64,000 nt of DNA from positions 1-64,000 of the forward strand of contig CAJCJD010000076.1 of assembly GCA_903970555.1 (NCBI GenBank), in the 5' to 3' direction. The translations under genes and the position numbers were made by a program. Source of the stretch: Vulcanimicrobiota bacterium (GTDB lineage: Bacteria; Pseudomonadota; Gammaproteobacteria; Xanthomonadales; Rhodanobacteraceae). Below the pieces are notes generated by a model. That model did no database searches. It saw only the letters and a program-made list of their open reading frames with translations, and was not told the DNA's origin. The number at the start of each line of letters is the position of its first letter. The first letter of the stretch is position 1. Positions 17,738 to 26,380 of the stretch are shown piece by piece.

Positions 17738-18586
17738 TCAGCTTCCCAATACCGTGCGCACGTCCAGCAGCTCGGGGAAAAACTCCAGATCCAGCGCCTT
17801 CTTCAAGAACGCCACGCCCGAGGAACCGCCCGTGCCCCGCCGATGTCCGATGATCCGTTCCACCGTTTTCATATGGCGGAAACGCCAAAGCTGGAAACTC
17901 TCCTCCACATCCACCAGTTGCTCACACATGTGGTATTCCGGCCAGAACGCCGCCCGCTCCTCGTAAATGCGTTTGAACACAGGCAACAAATCGTCATGGC
18001 GTTGATACGGCTCGCTCCAATCACGTTCTACGCGAGCCGCCGGCACCGCATGCCCGTGGCGCGCGAGGTAACGCAGGAATTCGTCGTAAAGCCCAGGTGC
18101 CTCAAGTACCTCGCGCAACGTCGCCTGCGCGGCAGGGTCGTAGCCGAACACGCGCAGCATCTGGGCATTCTTGTTGCCGAGCAGGAATTCGATCACCCGA
18201 TATTGCAGCGACTGAAAGCCCGACGAAGGGCCCAGCACGTCGCGAAACTCCAGGTATTCCGACGGCGTCAGCGTCTCCAGCACCGCCCATTGCTCGAACA
18301 GCTGCCGCTGGACCTGCTTCACGCGGGCCAGGATCTTCAAACAGGCGTTCAGATCGTCGATGCGCAGGTGCGCGATGGCGGATTTGAGCTCATGGATGAT
18401 CAGTTTCATCCACAACTCGGCCACTTGGTGCTGCACGATGAACAGCATCTCATCGTGATGCGGCGGCTGGCTGAGAGGTTGCTGGGCGGTAAGCAGCTGG
18501 TCCAGCCGCAGGTAGCCGCCGTAGGTCATCTGCCCATTCAGGTCGAGCTGAATACCCGCCTCAAGATCACGCTGGTTATCCGTCAT
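17738..18586 (-). CDS. kynA: Tryptophan 2,3-dioxygenase
   Basis: 282 residues, the usual bacterial length. This haem enzyme opens the indole ring of tryptophan to N-formylkynurenine. Motifs: [33 protein letters not shown] broken around the substrate-binding Phe/His near 45-60, [19 protein letters not shown] near 125, and the proximal haem ligand in [14 protein letters not shown] near 240, followed by the substrate loop GTGGSSG. No kynurenine formamidase or kynureninase gene is adjacent, so the rest of the pathway must lie elsewhere. It is divergent from the E1 alpha gene. Confidence 0.95.
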   Translation of the reverse strand: MTDNQRDLEAGIQLDLNGQMTYGGYLRLDQLLTAQQPLSQPPHHDEMLFIVQHQVAELWMKLIIHELKSAIAHLRIDDLNACLKILARVKQVQRQLFEQWAVLETLTPSEYLEFRDVLGPSSGFQSLQYRVIEFLLGNKNAQMLRVFGYDPAAQATLREVLEAPGLYDEFLRYLARHGHAVPAARVERDWSEPYQRHDDLLPVFKRIYEERAAFWPEYHMCEQLVDVEESFQLWRFRHMKTVERIIGHRRGTGGSSGVAFLKKALDLEFFPELLDVRTVLGS

Positions 18587-18793
18587 GGTGCCCGCAAACC
18601 CGCAAAGATGCTCATGTTACCCGGTATGGCGAAAGCTGCCGTACGGGCTCGCATGCTGCAGTGTACCTTGCGGCGCAACATGGGCGCCTGCTAAAAAATG
18701 CAGTCTTGTCTGGGACTTTATGCGCGTCCGGCCCCACTGGATGGGCCGCGCCTCCCCCGCAGCGTTTTCCTTACCCAACCCCGGGAGCGAGTC

Positions 18794-19879
18794 GTGTCCA
18801 TCGCCGCCAAGTTTGAAATTGAGTATCTGCAATACCTCGATGCCGAGGGCAAGCAGGTCCGTGATGATCTGCCTGAGTTCACCAAGGACCTCGACCACAT
18901 GGTCGAGCTCTACAAGCTGATGATGTCCACTCGCGTGTTCGACGCGAAGTCGGTGGCTCTGCAACGTACCGGCAAGCTCGGCACGTACGCAAGCTGCCTC
19001 GGTCATGAAGCCTCACACGTTGGCATCGGTAGCGCCATGAGGCCGGAAGACGTGTTCGCCCCCAGCTACCGCGAATACGGTGCGCAGCTCTACCGTGGCG
19101 TACAGCCGCGCGAGGTGTACATGTACTGGGGCGGTGACGAACGCGGTAACGATTATCAGAAAGAACCTGCACGACACGACTTCGCATGGTCGGTGCCGAT
19201 CGCCACCCAATGCCTGCACGCAGCGGGTTCAGCGCTGGCGTTCAAGATCCGCAACGAACCGCGCGTGGCCGTATGCACGATCGGTGACGGCGGTTCGTCG
19301 AAGGGTGACTTCTACGGCGCCATCAACATCGCCGGCGCGCAGAACCTGCCGCTGGTTGCGGTGATCGTGAACAACCAATGGGCCATCTCCGTGCCGCGCA
19401 AGATCCAGTCCGGCGCACCGACGCTGGCCCAGAAAGGCATCGCCGCCGGCCTGTTCTCCATTCAAGTTGACGGCAACGACATCATCGCCGTGCGCAAAGC
19501 GATGGAAGACGCGTTGGAACGCGCCCGCACCGGCAAGGGCGGCAGCGTGCTGGAGCTGGTCACCTATCGCCTGAGCGATCACACCACCGCCGACGACGCG
19601 CGCCGCTATCGCGGTGAGCAAGAAGTGAAAGATGCCTGGGCGAAGGAACCGATGAAGCGCCTGCGCAACTGGCTGGTGGCCAAGAAAGTGTGGGACGACA
19701 AGAAAGAAGAAGCTTGGAAGAACGAGTGCGACGAGTGGATGGATAACGAGGTGAATGCTTACCTCGAAACCAAGACGCAGCCCGTCACGGCGATGTTCGA
19801 CTACACCTTCGCCGAAGTCCCCGCAGATCTCGCCAAGCAGCGCGATCTCGCCATCTCGCTCGACAAGAAGGCGCACTAA
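18794..19879 (+). CDS. pdhA: 2-Oxo-acid dehydrogenase E1 component, alpha subunit (pyruvate or branched-chain type)
   Basis: 361 residues if started at the GTG at 18794 (VSIAAKFEIEYLQYLD), which has GGGAG seven bases upstream; an ATG 32 codons earlier exists but the added residues have no family resemblance. The thiamine-diphosphate motif is GDGGSSKGDFYGAINIAG ending in VNN, and the phosphorylation-loop equivalent YRLSDHTTADDARRYR is present. With the beta subunit it decarboxylates a 2-oxo acid and passes the acyl group to E2. Pyruvate and branched-chain enzymes of this alpha2beta2 type are hard to separate by eye; both are possible. First gene of a three-gene operon. Confidence 0.9.
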   Translation: MSIAAKFEIEYLQYLDAEGKQVRDDLPEFTKDLDHMVELYKLMMSTRVFDAKSVALQRTGKLGTYASCLGHEASHVGIGSAMRPEDVFAPSYREYGAQLYRGVQPREVYMYWGGDERGNDYQKEPARHDFAWSVPIATQCLHAAGSALAFKIRNEPRVAVCTIGDGGSSKGDFYGAINIAGAQNLPLVAVIVNNQWAISVPRKIQSGAPTLAQKGIAAGLFSIQVDGNDIIAVRKAMEDALERARTGKGGSVLELVTYRLSDHTTADDARRYRGEQEVKDAWAKEPMKRLRNWLVAKKVWDDKKEEAWKNECDEWMDNEVNAYLETKTQPVTAMFDYTFAEVPADLAKQRDLAISLDKKAH

Positions 19880-19882
19880 GCC

Positions 19883-20863
19883 ATGGCACAAATCACTCTC
19901 ATCGAAGCCGTTACCCAGGCACTCGCTTATGAAATGGCACACGACGAAAGCGTCGTGGTGTTGGGTGAAGACGTAGGCGTCAACGGCGGCGTGTTCCGCG
20001 CCACTCAGGGCCTGCAGGAAAAGTTCGGCGAGCTGCGCGTGCTCGACACGCCGCTGGACGAAACCACCATCGCCGGCGTCACCGTCGGCCTGGCCGCACA
20101 AGGCATGAAGCCGGTCGCCGAAGCGCAGTTCGAAGGCTTCATCTATCCGATGATGGAACAGATCGCGTGTCACGCTGCGCGTCTGCGCAACCGCACGCGC
20201 GGCCGCATCACTGTGCCGGCCGTGTGGCGTGCGCCGTGGGGTGGTGGTATCCGCGCGCCGGAACATCATTCCGAAGCGAACGAACATCTGTTCACCAACA
20301 TCCCAGGTCTGCGCGTGGTAATGCCCTCTTCGCCTGCTCGCGCTTACGGTCTGTTGCTCGCTGCTATTCGCGATCCAGATCCGGTGATGTTCTTCGAGCC
20401 CAAGCGCATCTATCGCCAGTACAAGGAAGAAGTGCCGGATGACGGCGAAGCCTTGCCCCTGGACGTGTGCTTTGTGCTGCGCGACGGCACCGACGTCACC
20501 ATCGTGACCTGGGGCGCGCAGGTGAAGGAAGCACTGGAAGCTGCCGACGCACTCGCCGAGGAAGGCATCAGCGCCGAAGTCATCGACGTCGCCACGCTCA
20601 CCCCGCTGGATTTCGACACCATCGCCGAATCGGTGCAGAAAACCGGCCGCTGCGTGATCGTGCACGAAGCGCCCAAGACCGCCGGCTTCGGCGCGGAAAT
20701 CGCCGCGCGTCTGGCCGAGGAATGCATGTACGACCTGATCGCGCCAGTCGAACGCGTCACCGGTTACGACACGCATATTCCGCTGTTCCGGCTCGAGATG
20801 AAATACCTGCCGAGCACGGAACGTGTGGTAGAAGCCGCGAAACGCGCACTGGCAGCAAGCTGA
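19883..20863 (+). CDS. pdhB: 2-Oxo-acid dehydrogenase E1 component, beta subunit
   Basis: 326 residues, starting 3 bp after the alpha-subunit stop. Typical blocks are VVVLGEDVGVNGGVFRATQG, LDTPLDETTIAGVTVGLA, EAQFEGFIYPMMEQI, APWGGGIRAPEHHSEANEHLF divided at the catalytic His region, and GAQVKEALEAADALAEEGISAEVID. The GGVFRAT and EHHSE forms are common in branched-chain E1 beta as well as pyruvate E1 beta. The C-terminal domain is complete (HIPLFRLEMKYLPSTERVV). Followed within the operon by a palindromic repeat and then E2. Confidence 0.92.
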   Translation: MAQITLIEAVTQALAYEMAHDESVVVLGEDVGVNGGVFRATQGLQEKFGELRVLDTPLDETTIAGVTVGLAAQGMKPVAEAQFEGFIYPMMEQIACHAARLRNRTRGRITVPAVWRAPWGGGIRAPEHHSEANEHLFTNIPGLRVVMPSSPARAYGLLLAAIRDPDPVMFFEPKRIYRQYKEEVPDDGEALPLDVCFVLRDGTDVTIVTWGAQVKEALEAADALAEEGISAEVIDVATLTPLDFDTIAESVQKTGRCVIVHEAPKTAGFGAEIAARLAEECMYDLIAPVERVTGYDTHIPLFRLEMKYLPSTERVVEAAKRALAAS

Positions 20864-20877
20864 CTTATAACTTGCGC

Positions 20878-20952
20878 TCGTCGTCCCGGCGAAAGCCGGG
20901 ACCCAGCGCCTAGAACAACGACACTGGATCTCGGCTTTCGCCGGGATGACGA
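20878..20952. repeat. Palindromic repeat inside the E1-E2 operon
   Basis: The arm starting TCGTCGTCCCGGCGAAAGCC (20878) is matched by an inverted copy ending near 20952 (reverse complement TCGTCATCCCGGCGAAAGCC), with a short unrelated centre. It is the same family as the elements near 15.95 and 17.6 kb and occupies most of the 112-bp gap between the E1 beta stop and the E2 start. It would form a stable RNA hairpin inside the operon transcript. Confidence 0.8.
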
Positions 20953-20975
20953 CAACAGAATTTACGGGAATCATC

Positions 20976-22349
20976 ATGGCCGACATCAAGACGTTCTACC
21001 TGCCGGACCTCGGCGAGGGCCTGCCCGACGCCACCATCGTCGAATGGCATGTCAAAGAAGGCGACAGCATCAAGCTCGACGCACCGCTCGTGTCGATGGA
21101 AACCGCCAAGGCGGTGGTCGACGTGCCTTCACCGTACACCGGCAAGGTCACCAAGTTGCATGGCGCCACTGGCGACGTGATCGAAACCGGCGCCGCACTG
21201 GCCGAATTCGAGCCCGACCCGAATGCCAAGCAGCGCGCCGAAGCAGAAGCCACCGGCCATCATCATGGCCCGAAGAAAGCCGCTACGCCGGAACCGAAGA
21301 AAGTCGTCGCTTCCGATGAAGGCGGTGAAATCGAAAGCGAAGGCAAAGCCGATCGTGAAGACGAAGGCACTGTAGTTGGCGCAATGATCAGCGGCAGTCA
21401 TGTGCATGTCGAACAGGCATCCAGCGTCGGTGGCGTGAAAGCCGTGCCGGCTGTGCGCGCATTGGCGAAGAAGCTCAAAGTGGACATCACTCGCGTGCGC
21501 CCGAGCGGCGCCGATGGTGTGGTGACCATGCAGGACGTGAAAAACGCCGCCGCTAACGGTTCGGCCGCACTCGGCTCTGCGCCGGCGCGCGCTGCGCCTG
21601 CTTCGGCCGGTCGCCACCTCGCTCCCGAGCTGCCGCAGCCAGAGCCTGCACGCACAGCTACGTCGCTTGCCGGCAAGCCAGTACGCACGGCGCCGCCGAG
21701 CGTGCAAGCAAGCGGGCAGCCGGAGCAGCTCAAGGGTGTTCGCCGCAACATGGCCCGCGTGATGGCCGACGCGCACGCCAACGTGGTTCCGACCACGCTG
21801 GTAGATGACGCCGATCTGCATGCATGGATCGGCAAGCAAGACATCACCGCGCGCTTGATTCGTTCCATTGTCGCGGCATGCAAAGCCGTTCCCGCGCTCA
21901 ACGCGTGGTTCGACGGCAAGAACCTCACCCGCACACTGCATCCGCATGTGGATATCGGTATCGCGGTCGACACGGATGACGGTCTTTTCGTGCCCGCACT
22001 GCGCAACGCCGACGTGCTCGACGGCGCCGGCATTCGTGCCGGCATCAAGCGCCTGCGCACGCAGGTGGAAGACCGTACGATTCCTTCGTCGGAACTGTCC
22101 GGCTACACCATCAGCCTGTCCAACTTCGGCATGTTCGCCGGCCGCTATGCAACACCCGTGGTCGTGCCGCCGTGCGTGGCCATCATCGGCGCCGGCAAGC
22201 TCAGCCACGACGTGGTTGCAGTGATGGGCGGTATCGAAGTACATCGCCGTATGCCGATCAGCATCACGTTCGATCACCGTGCTGCGACGGGTGGTGAAGC
22301 GGCGCGCTTCCTTAAGGCACTCCTGGATGATTTGGCATTGCCGAACTGA
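20976..22349 (+). CDS. 2-Oxo-acid dehydrogenase E2 (dihydrolipoyl acyltransferase)
   Basis: 457 residues from the ATG at 20976 (MADIKTFYLPDLGEGLPDA). One lipoyl domain (about 1-80) with the lipoylated lysine Lys45 in SMETAKAVVDVPSP; a charged linker; a peripheral subunit-binding domain near 160-195 (VRALAKKLKVDITRVRPSG, then DGVVTMQDV); an Ala/Pro-rich linker; and the acyltransferase domain (LKGVRRNMARVMADAHANVV to the end). The active-site His434 is in TFDHRAATGGEAARFL, where the Asp usually found four residues after His is Thr438. No E3 gene follows; a strong terminator does. The acyl substrate (acetyl or branched-chain) is not settled. Confidence 0.92.
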   Translation: MADIKTFYLPDLGEGLPDATIVEWHVKEGDSIKLDAPLVSMETAKAVVDVPSPYTGKVTKLHGATGDVIETGAALAEFEPDPNAKQRAEAEATGHHHGPKKAATPEPKKVVASDEGGEIESEGKADREDEGTVVGAMISGSHVHVEQASSVGGVKAVPAVRALAKKLKVDITRVRPSGADGVVTMQDVKNAAANGSAALGSAPARAAPASAGRHLAPELPQPEPARTATSLAGKPVRTAPPSVQASGQPEQLKGVRRNMARVMADAHANVVPTTLVDDADLHAWIGKQDITARLIRSIVAACKAVPALNAWFDGKNLTRTLHPHVDIGIAVDTDDGLFVPALRNADVLDGAGIRAGIKRLRTQVEDRTIPSSELSGYTISLSNFGMFAGRYATPVVVPPCVAIIGAGKLSHDVVAVMGGIEVHRRMPISITFDHRAATGGEAARFLKALLDDLALPN

Positions 22350-22369
22350 TTCGCGAAGTCGCTCAGAAA

Positions 22370-22399
22370 CGAAAAAGGCGCCCTAGGGCGCCTTTTTCG
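22370..22399 (+). terminator. Rho-independent terminator of the E1-E2 operon
   Basis: A perfect 30-bp palindrome with A-run, GGCGCCCTAGGGCGCC core and T-run, 20 bp after the E2 stop codon. Symmetry means it could act on either strand, but only the plus-strand operon runs into it. Confidence 0.92.
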
Positions 22400-22571
22400 T
22401 GGCCGATATTCCATCAGTGAGGACTACGTTTAAGAAGACGATATGACGACAAATCACGTAAGCATTCGCCTTCAAGATGACAGCCTTCGCACTACACGCT
22501 TTGCGACGACGCCGCTGCGACAATCCACGATCCGCCCCTTGTAAAGCATCACGCGCTGGAAGGATCCCACC

Positions 22572-23441
22572 ATGCGGCGACTCCCCCCACTCATCGCCCT
22601 ACGCTTTTTCGAAGAAACCGCTCGTCACTGCAGCTTCAATCGTGCGGCGGCCGCGCTGTGCGTGACACAAAGCGCAGTCAGCCGCCAGATCCGGATTCTG
22701 GAAAGCACGCTGGACACACAACTCTTCGAGCGCAATCACCACGGCGTGCACCTCACAGCGTCGGGCGCACAGCTTCTCACATGCATATCCGGAGCATTCG
22801 ATGCGATCGAGCAAGGCACCCGCCGTCTCGCACGCACTCACAACCGCGAAAAACTGATATTGGCTGCACCACCGACGTTCGCCACCCAATGGCTTTCGCC
22901 CCGGCTCGAATCACTTATCACCCAGCTTCCGGATATCGAGCTGTCGGTGCGCACGACTTCACGCGGAGATGAACACTGCTGCATCCGATTCGATCGCCGA
23001 CCGCCGCACGGCCACCCGACAGAACTGCTATGGATGGAGCAACACGTCCTTGTAGGTGCCACACAGCGAGCCGGTCAACCCTTGGAAGCACTGATTGAAC
23101 AGCTACCAGCCATGCACATCCTGCACGAAGGAAAGCGTCTCGACCTTTGGCCTGACTGGCTAGCAAGCGCAGGATTTACGAGCGATGATGTGGGTAGCGC
23201 CATCGAACTCTCTACCTTGGAACAGGCCATCCAAGCTGTGCGCAAGGACGCTGGCCTGGCGATCATCGACTACAACATGATCGCCGATGAGCTGCGCGAA
23301 GAACAGTTAGCCATGCTCTCGCCCATCGAAGTCAGTGGACCGTACGGCTACTGGCTCGATATACCTCCCCAGCATGCCGCATCCAACTCCGTGCAAACAT
23401 TCGCGACGTGGGTGCGTGATCAGGTTCGCCGCTCCGGCTAA
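22572..23441 (+). CDS. LysR-family transcriptional regulator
   Basis: 289 residues. The N-terminal winged helix is clear: ALRFFEETARHCSFNRAAAALCVTQSAVSRQIRILE split over its helices, then LFERNHHGVHLTASG. The effector domain follows (LILAAPPTFATQWLSPRLES, IRFDRRPPHGHPTELLWMEQ), closest in look to the GcvA subgroup. The start MRRLPPLIALRFF follows AAGGATCCCACC. It is convergent with, and next to, the operon of transporter, aldehyde dehydrogenase, aldo/keto reductase and Fae homologue, which it might control; the position (at the far end of that operon) makes this uncertain. Confidence 0.92.
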   Translation: MRRLPPLIALRFFEETARHCSFNRAAAALCVTQSAVSRQIRILESTLDTQLFERNHHGVHLTASGAQLLTCISGAFDAIEQGTRRLARTHNREKLILAAPPTFATQWLSPRLESLITQLPDIELSVRTTSRGDEHCCIRFDRRPPHGHPTELLWMEQHVLVGATQRAGQPLEALIEQLPAMHILHEGKRLDLWPDWLASAGFTSDDVGSAIELSTLEQAIQAVRKDAGLAIIDYNMIADELREEQLAMLSPIEVSGPYGYWLDIPPQHAASNSVQTFATWVRDQVRRSG

Positions 23442-23466
23442 GTCATGGCTCATCCATGACTTAGCC
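23436..23466. terminator. Hairpin between lysR and the MFS gene
   Basis: A perfect 13-bp stem (GGCTAAGTCATGG / CCATGACTTAGCC) with a 5-base loop begins over the lysR stop codon and lies just before the stop of the convergent transporter gene. No T-run, so probably a bidirectional 3' hairpin. Confidence 0.65.
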
Positions 23467-23476
23467 GTGGCGCCAC

Positions 23477-24890
23477 TTAGGCTTTGGCCGCGTCGTTAAG
23501 GCATAAATTTCGTGTTTCCGGCGCCCATGCCATTGACACCACCATACCGATCACCAATACCGCAGCCAGCACCATCATCGACATCTGCAGACCAAACGTT
23601 TTGATGCCGATCGGCAGGAGAAATACGCCGATGGCTGAGCCAAGGCGACTGCAGGCGATGGCAAACCCCACACCACACGCACGCACCTCGGTAGGGAAAC
23701 ACTCCGGTGGATACACCCCGACCAGATTGGATACAGCCGACAACGTCGCCGTAAACAACGCAAAGGCGGCAACCATAGCTATCGAGGCCGAATCCGGCAG
23801 CAAGCTCAGCATGGCCAGCGCAGCGGCAGTCACCGCGAAGGAAGCGATCAGAAACACACGCCGCGGCAACTTGATCGTCAACCAGATACCAACAATTGCT
23901 CCGGCGATCAACAAGCCGTTCAGCAGCAAGTCGGCATTGCTGCCATCCGATAGCTTGATCAGCTTGAGAATGTCCGGAAGGAACGTGTAGATCGCAAAGT
24001 ACGGGATCACCAGGCACACAAAGAATACGCAATTGAACAATGTACGCTTGATCAGATCACGCTGGAAAAGACGCCCAAACCCACCCGGCATGTTGCGATG
24101 ATCATCGCCTTGCACACTGGTATCCAGCACGACCTTCTGGCCGAAATGCTTTTTCACAATGGCATCTGCCTCCGCCTCGCGCCCTTTGTTAAACAGCCAG
24201 CGCTGGCGACTCCGGGGTGCCCATGCGCAGAACAAGCACGATCAGGGCCGGTACTCCAGCGGACGCCAGCAACCAGCGCCAAGCATCCGGATCCGACGAA
24301 TACTGCACGTAGTGAATACCTAAGAGATCGGCCACCACGTAACCAATCGTCCATATCACGCTAAACGAGCCCAACAGCATGCCGCGATGCTTACGCGGCG
24401 AGAACTCGGCAAGAATGGCGTGCCCCACAGCGAAGTCGCCGCCCATGCCCACGCCCAACAGTACGCGCAACAAACATAACGTCAACGGTGTTTGAGCATA
24501 GAACTGCGCGAACGCCGTGGCCGTGATAATCACAAAGCTCAACAAAAAAATCTTCTGCCTGCCCAAGCGATCGGATAACCAGCCGAATAGCAAGCTTCCA
24601 AGAAAAATGCCCATCAAGGTGGAGCAACCAATAAGGCCCTCCCATAGCGCGCGATGCTCTGCGTGAACACCGATCATCTGGTCCAGCAACGGCTTCAATG
24701 CGTACGCGATCGTCCCTATCGCGAAGCCCTCGGTCAAATGCGCACCAAAGGTGAGGCCGGCAATCTTGCAATGGAAGAAGTTCAAGGGCACGTCGTCGAG
24801 CAGAACCTTCACCTCCGACGATTCCTGTCGCTTGCCGGTATATCCGACCAATCCTTCTACGGTTGCTGCTTGTCCATCTCCGCTGCCCAT
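23477..24890 (-). pseudogene. MFS transporter, frameshifted near 24203
   Basis: The reading frame starting at the ATG at 24890 (GGGAG 6 bases upstream) encodes MFS helices 1-6 (LFGWLSDRLGRQKIFLLSF, RVLLGVGMGGDFAVGHAILA split, SPRKHRGMLLG) and ends early at 24189 after GTPESPALAV. The remaining half (PYFAIYTFLPDILKLIKL, VYPPECFPTEVRACGVGFA) continues in another frame to 23477. Removing one base at about 24203, in CCAGCGCTGG, restores GTPESPRWLFNKGREAEAD, which is the expected junction in this family. So one base is inserted. The cause is either a real inactivating mutation or a sequencing error. Last gene of the fae-akr-aldh operon; substrate unknown (metabolite:proton symporter type). Confidence 0.85.
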
Positions 24891-24943
24891 GTTTACTCCC
24901 TTCCCTTGCATGGACGCCGACGTCGCCCGTGTCATTCGCTTCG

Positions 24944-26380
24944 TTATTTCAAACCGCCCATCATCAGGTACTTCAATTCGACGTATTCATCGAGTCCGTA
25001 CTTGGAACCCTCGCGTCCAAGACCCGATTGCTTCACGCCGCCAAAGGGAGCCACCTCGGTTGAGATGATTCCTTCGTTGATGCCGACCATGCCGCTTTCC
25101 AGCGCTTCGGCGACGCGCCATGTGCGCGCTATCGCGCGGGTGTAGAAGTACGCCGAAAGACCGAACGGTGTGTTGTTGGCGGCGGCAATGACTTCTTCTT
25201 CGGTTTCGAAGCGAAAACATGCCGCTACTGGCCCGAAGGTTTCTTCCTGCGCGATCAGCATGTCGTGCGTAGCATCGATCAGCACGGTCGGCTCGTAGAA
25301 CGTGCCGCCCAGTGCGTGCGGCTTGCCGCCGGCAATAACCTTCGCGCCCTTGCTCAATGCGTCCGCGACGTGACTCTGCACTTTGTCCAAGGCGGCGCGG
25401 TTGATCAGAGGGCCTTGGTCGAACTCGCCCGCCAACGCATCGCCGACGCGCAACTTGCGCACGGCTTCGGCCAGAGCCTGCGTGAAGGTGTCGTACACAC
25501 CGCTCTGTACATAGAAGCGATTTACACAAACGCAGGTTTGCCCAGTATTGCGGAATTTCGAAGCGATGGCGCCGCGCACTGCCGCCTCAATATCGGCATC
25601 GTCGAACACGATGAAGGGGGCGTTACCGCCTAACTCGAGCGAAAGCTTCTTCAACGTGTCCGCGCATTGCGTGGCCAGCAGTTTGCCGGTACGAGTCGAA
25701 CCCGTGAACGACAGCTTGCGCACGACATCCGAGCCAGTAAGTACTTTGCCGATGGATAGCGCGTCGCCGGAAACAATGTTGAAAACGCCCTGCGGTATGC
25801 CTGCCTGCTCGGCAAGTACGGCTAATGCGAGCGCCGACAAGGGTGTTTCTTCCGATGGTTTCAATACCATGGTGCAGCCGGCCGCGAGTGCAGGCGCTGC
25901 TTTGCGAGTGATCATGGCGAGCGGGAAATTCCATGGCGTGATAGCCGCAACCACACCGACCGGCTCGCGCGTGACCAAGATCTTCGAGTTGGGGAAGGGG
26001 CTGGGAATCACATCGCCGTAGCCGCGCTTGGCTTCTTCCGCAAACCATTCGAAGAAGCTCGCTGCGTAGCCAACTTCACCGCGTGCCTCGGCGAGCGGTT
26101 TGCCCTGTTCGCGGCTCAGCAATTCCGCCAAGGCGTCGCGGTGTTCAAACATCAGCTCGCCCCAGCGGCGAACCTTGATACTGCGCTCTTTTGCCGTTAG
26201 CGCGCGCCAACCGGGAAATGCATCGGAAGCCGCAGCGACCGCCTGCTCCGCCTCGGCAGCGCCGCCCTTCGCCACGTTGGCAATGACGTCGCCCGTAGCG
26301 GGATTGCTGACGGGATAGGTTTCCGAACCCGTAAGCCACTTGCCGCCTATGTAATGCCCGTTACGCAGAAGATCATTCAT
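24944..26380 (-). CDS. gabD: NAD(P)-dependent succinate-semialdehyde dehydrogenase-type aldehyde dehydrogenase
   Basis: 478 residues, full length. Motifs of the aldehyde dehydrogenase superfamily: ITPWNFPLAMITRKAAPALA, KPSEETPLSA, FTGSTRTGK, the catalytic Glu in LELGGNAPFIVFDDAD (near 255) and the catalytic Cys in RNTGQTCVCVNRFYVQ (near 290), and QEETFGPVA. FFEWFAEEAKR and the C-terminal EGIISTEVAPFGGVKQSGLGREGSKYG (in part) are characteristic of the GabD subfamily. The true substrate in this operon may be another semialdehyde. Its start overlaps the stop of the aldo/keto reductase by four bases. Confidence 0.9.
   Translation of the reverse strand: MNDLLRNGHYIGGKWLTGSETYPVSNPATGDVIANVAKGGAAEAEQAVAAASDAFPGWRALTAKERSIKVRRWGELMFEHRDALAELLSREQGKPLAEARGEVGYAASFFEWFAEEAKRGYGDVIPSPFPNSKILVTREPVGVVAAITPWNFPLAMITRKAAPALAAGCTMVLKPSEETPLSALALAVLAEQAGIPQGVFNIVSGDALSIGKVLTGSDVVRKLSFTGSTRTGKLLATQCADTLKKLSLELGGNAPFIVFDDADIEAAVRGAIASKFRNTGQTCVCVNRFYVQSGVYDTFTQALAEAVRKLRVGDALAGEFDQGPLINRAALDKVQSHVADALSKGAKVIAGGKPHALGGTFYEPTVLIDATHDMLIAQEETFGPVAACFRFETEEEVIAAANNTPFGLSAYFYTRAIARTWRVAEALESGMVGINEGIISTEVAPFGGVKQSGLGREGSKYGLDEYVELKYLMMGGLK

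Noticed and set aside
19229-20989. A 586-codon minus-strand frame opposite the E1 genes
   Set aside because: Antisense to pdhA/pdhB; its N-terminus (IPAKAEIQ, WVPAFAGTT) is simply the translation of the palindromic repeat.
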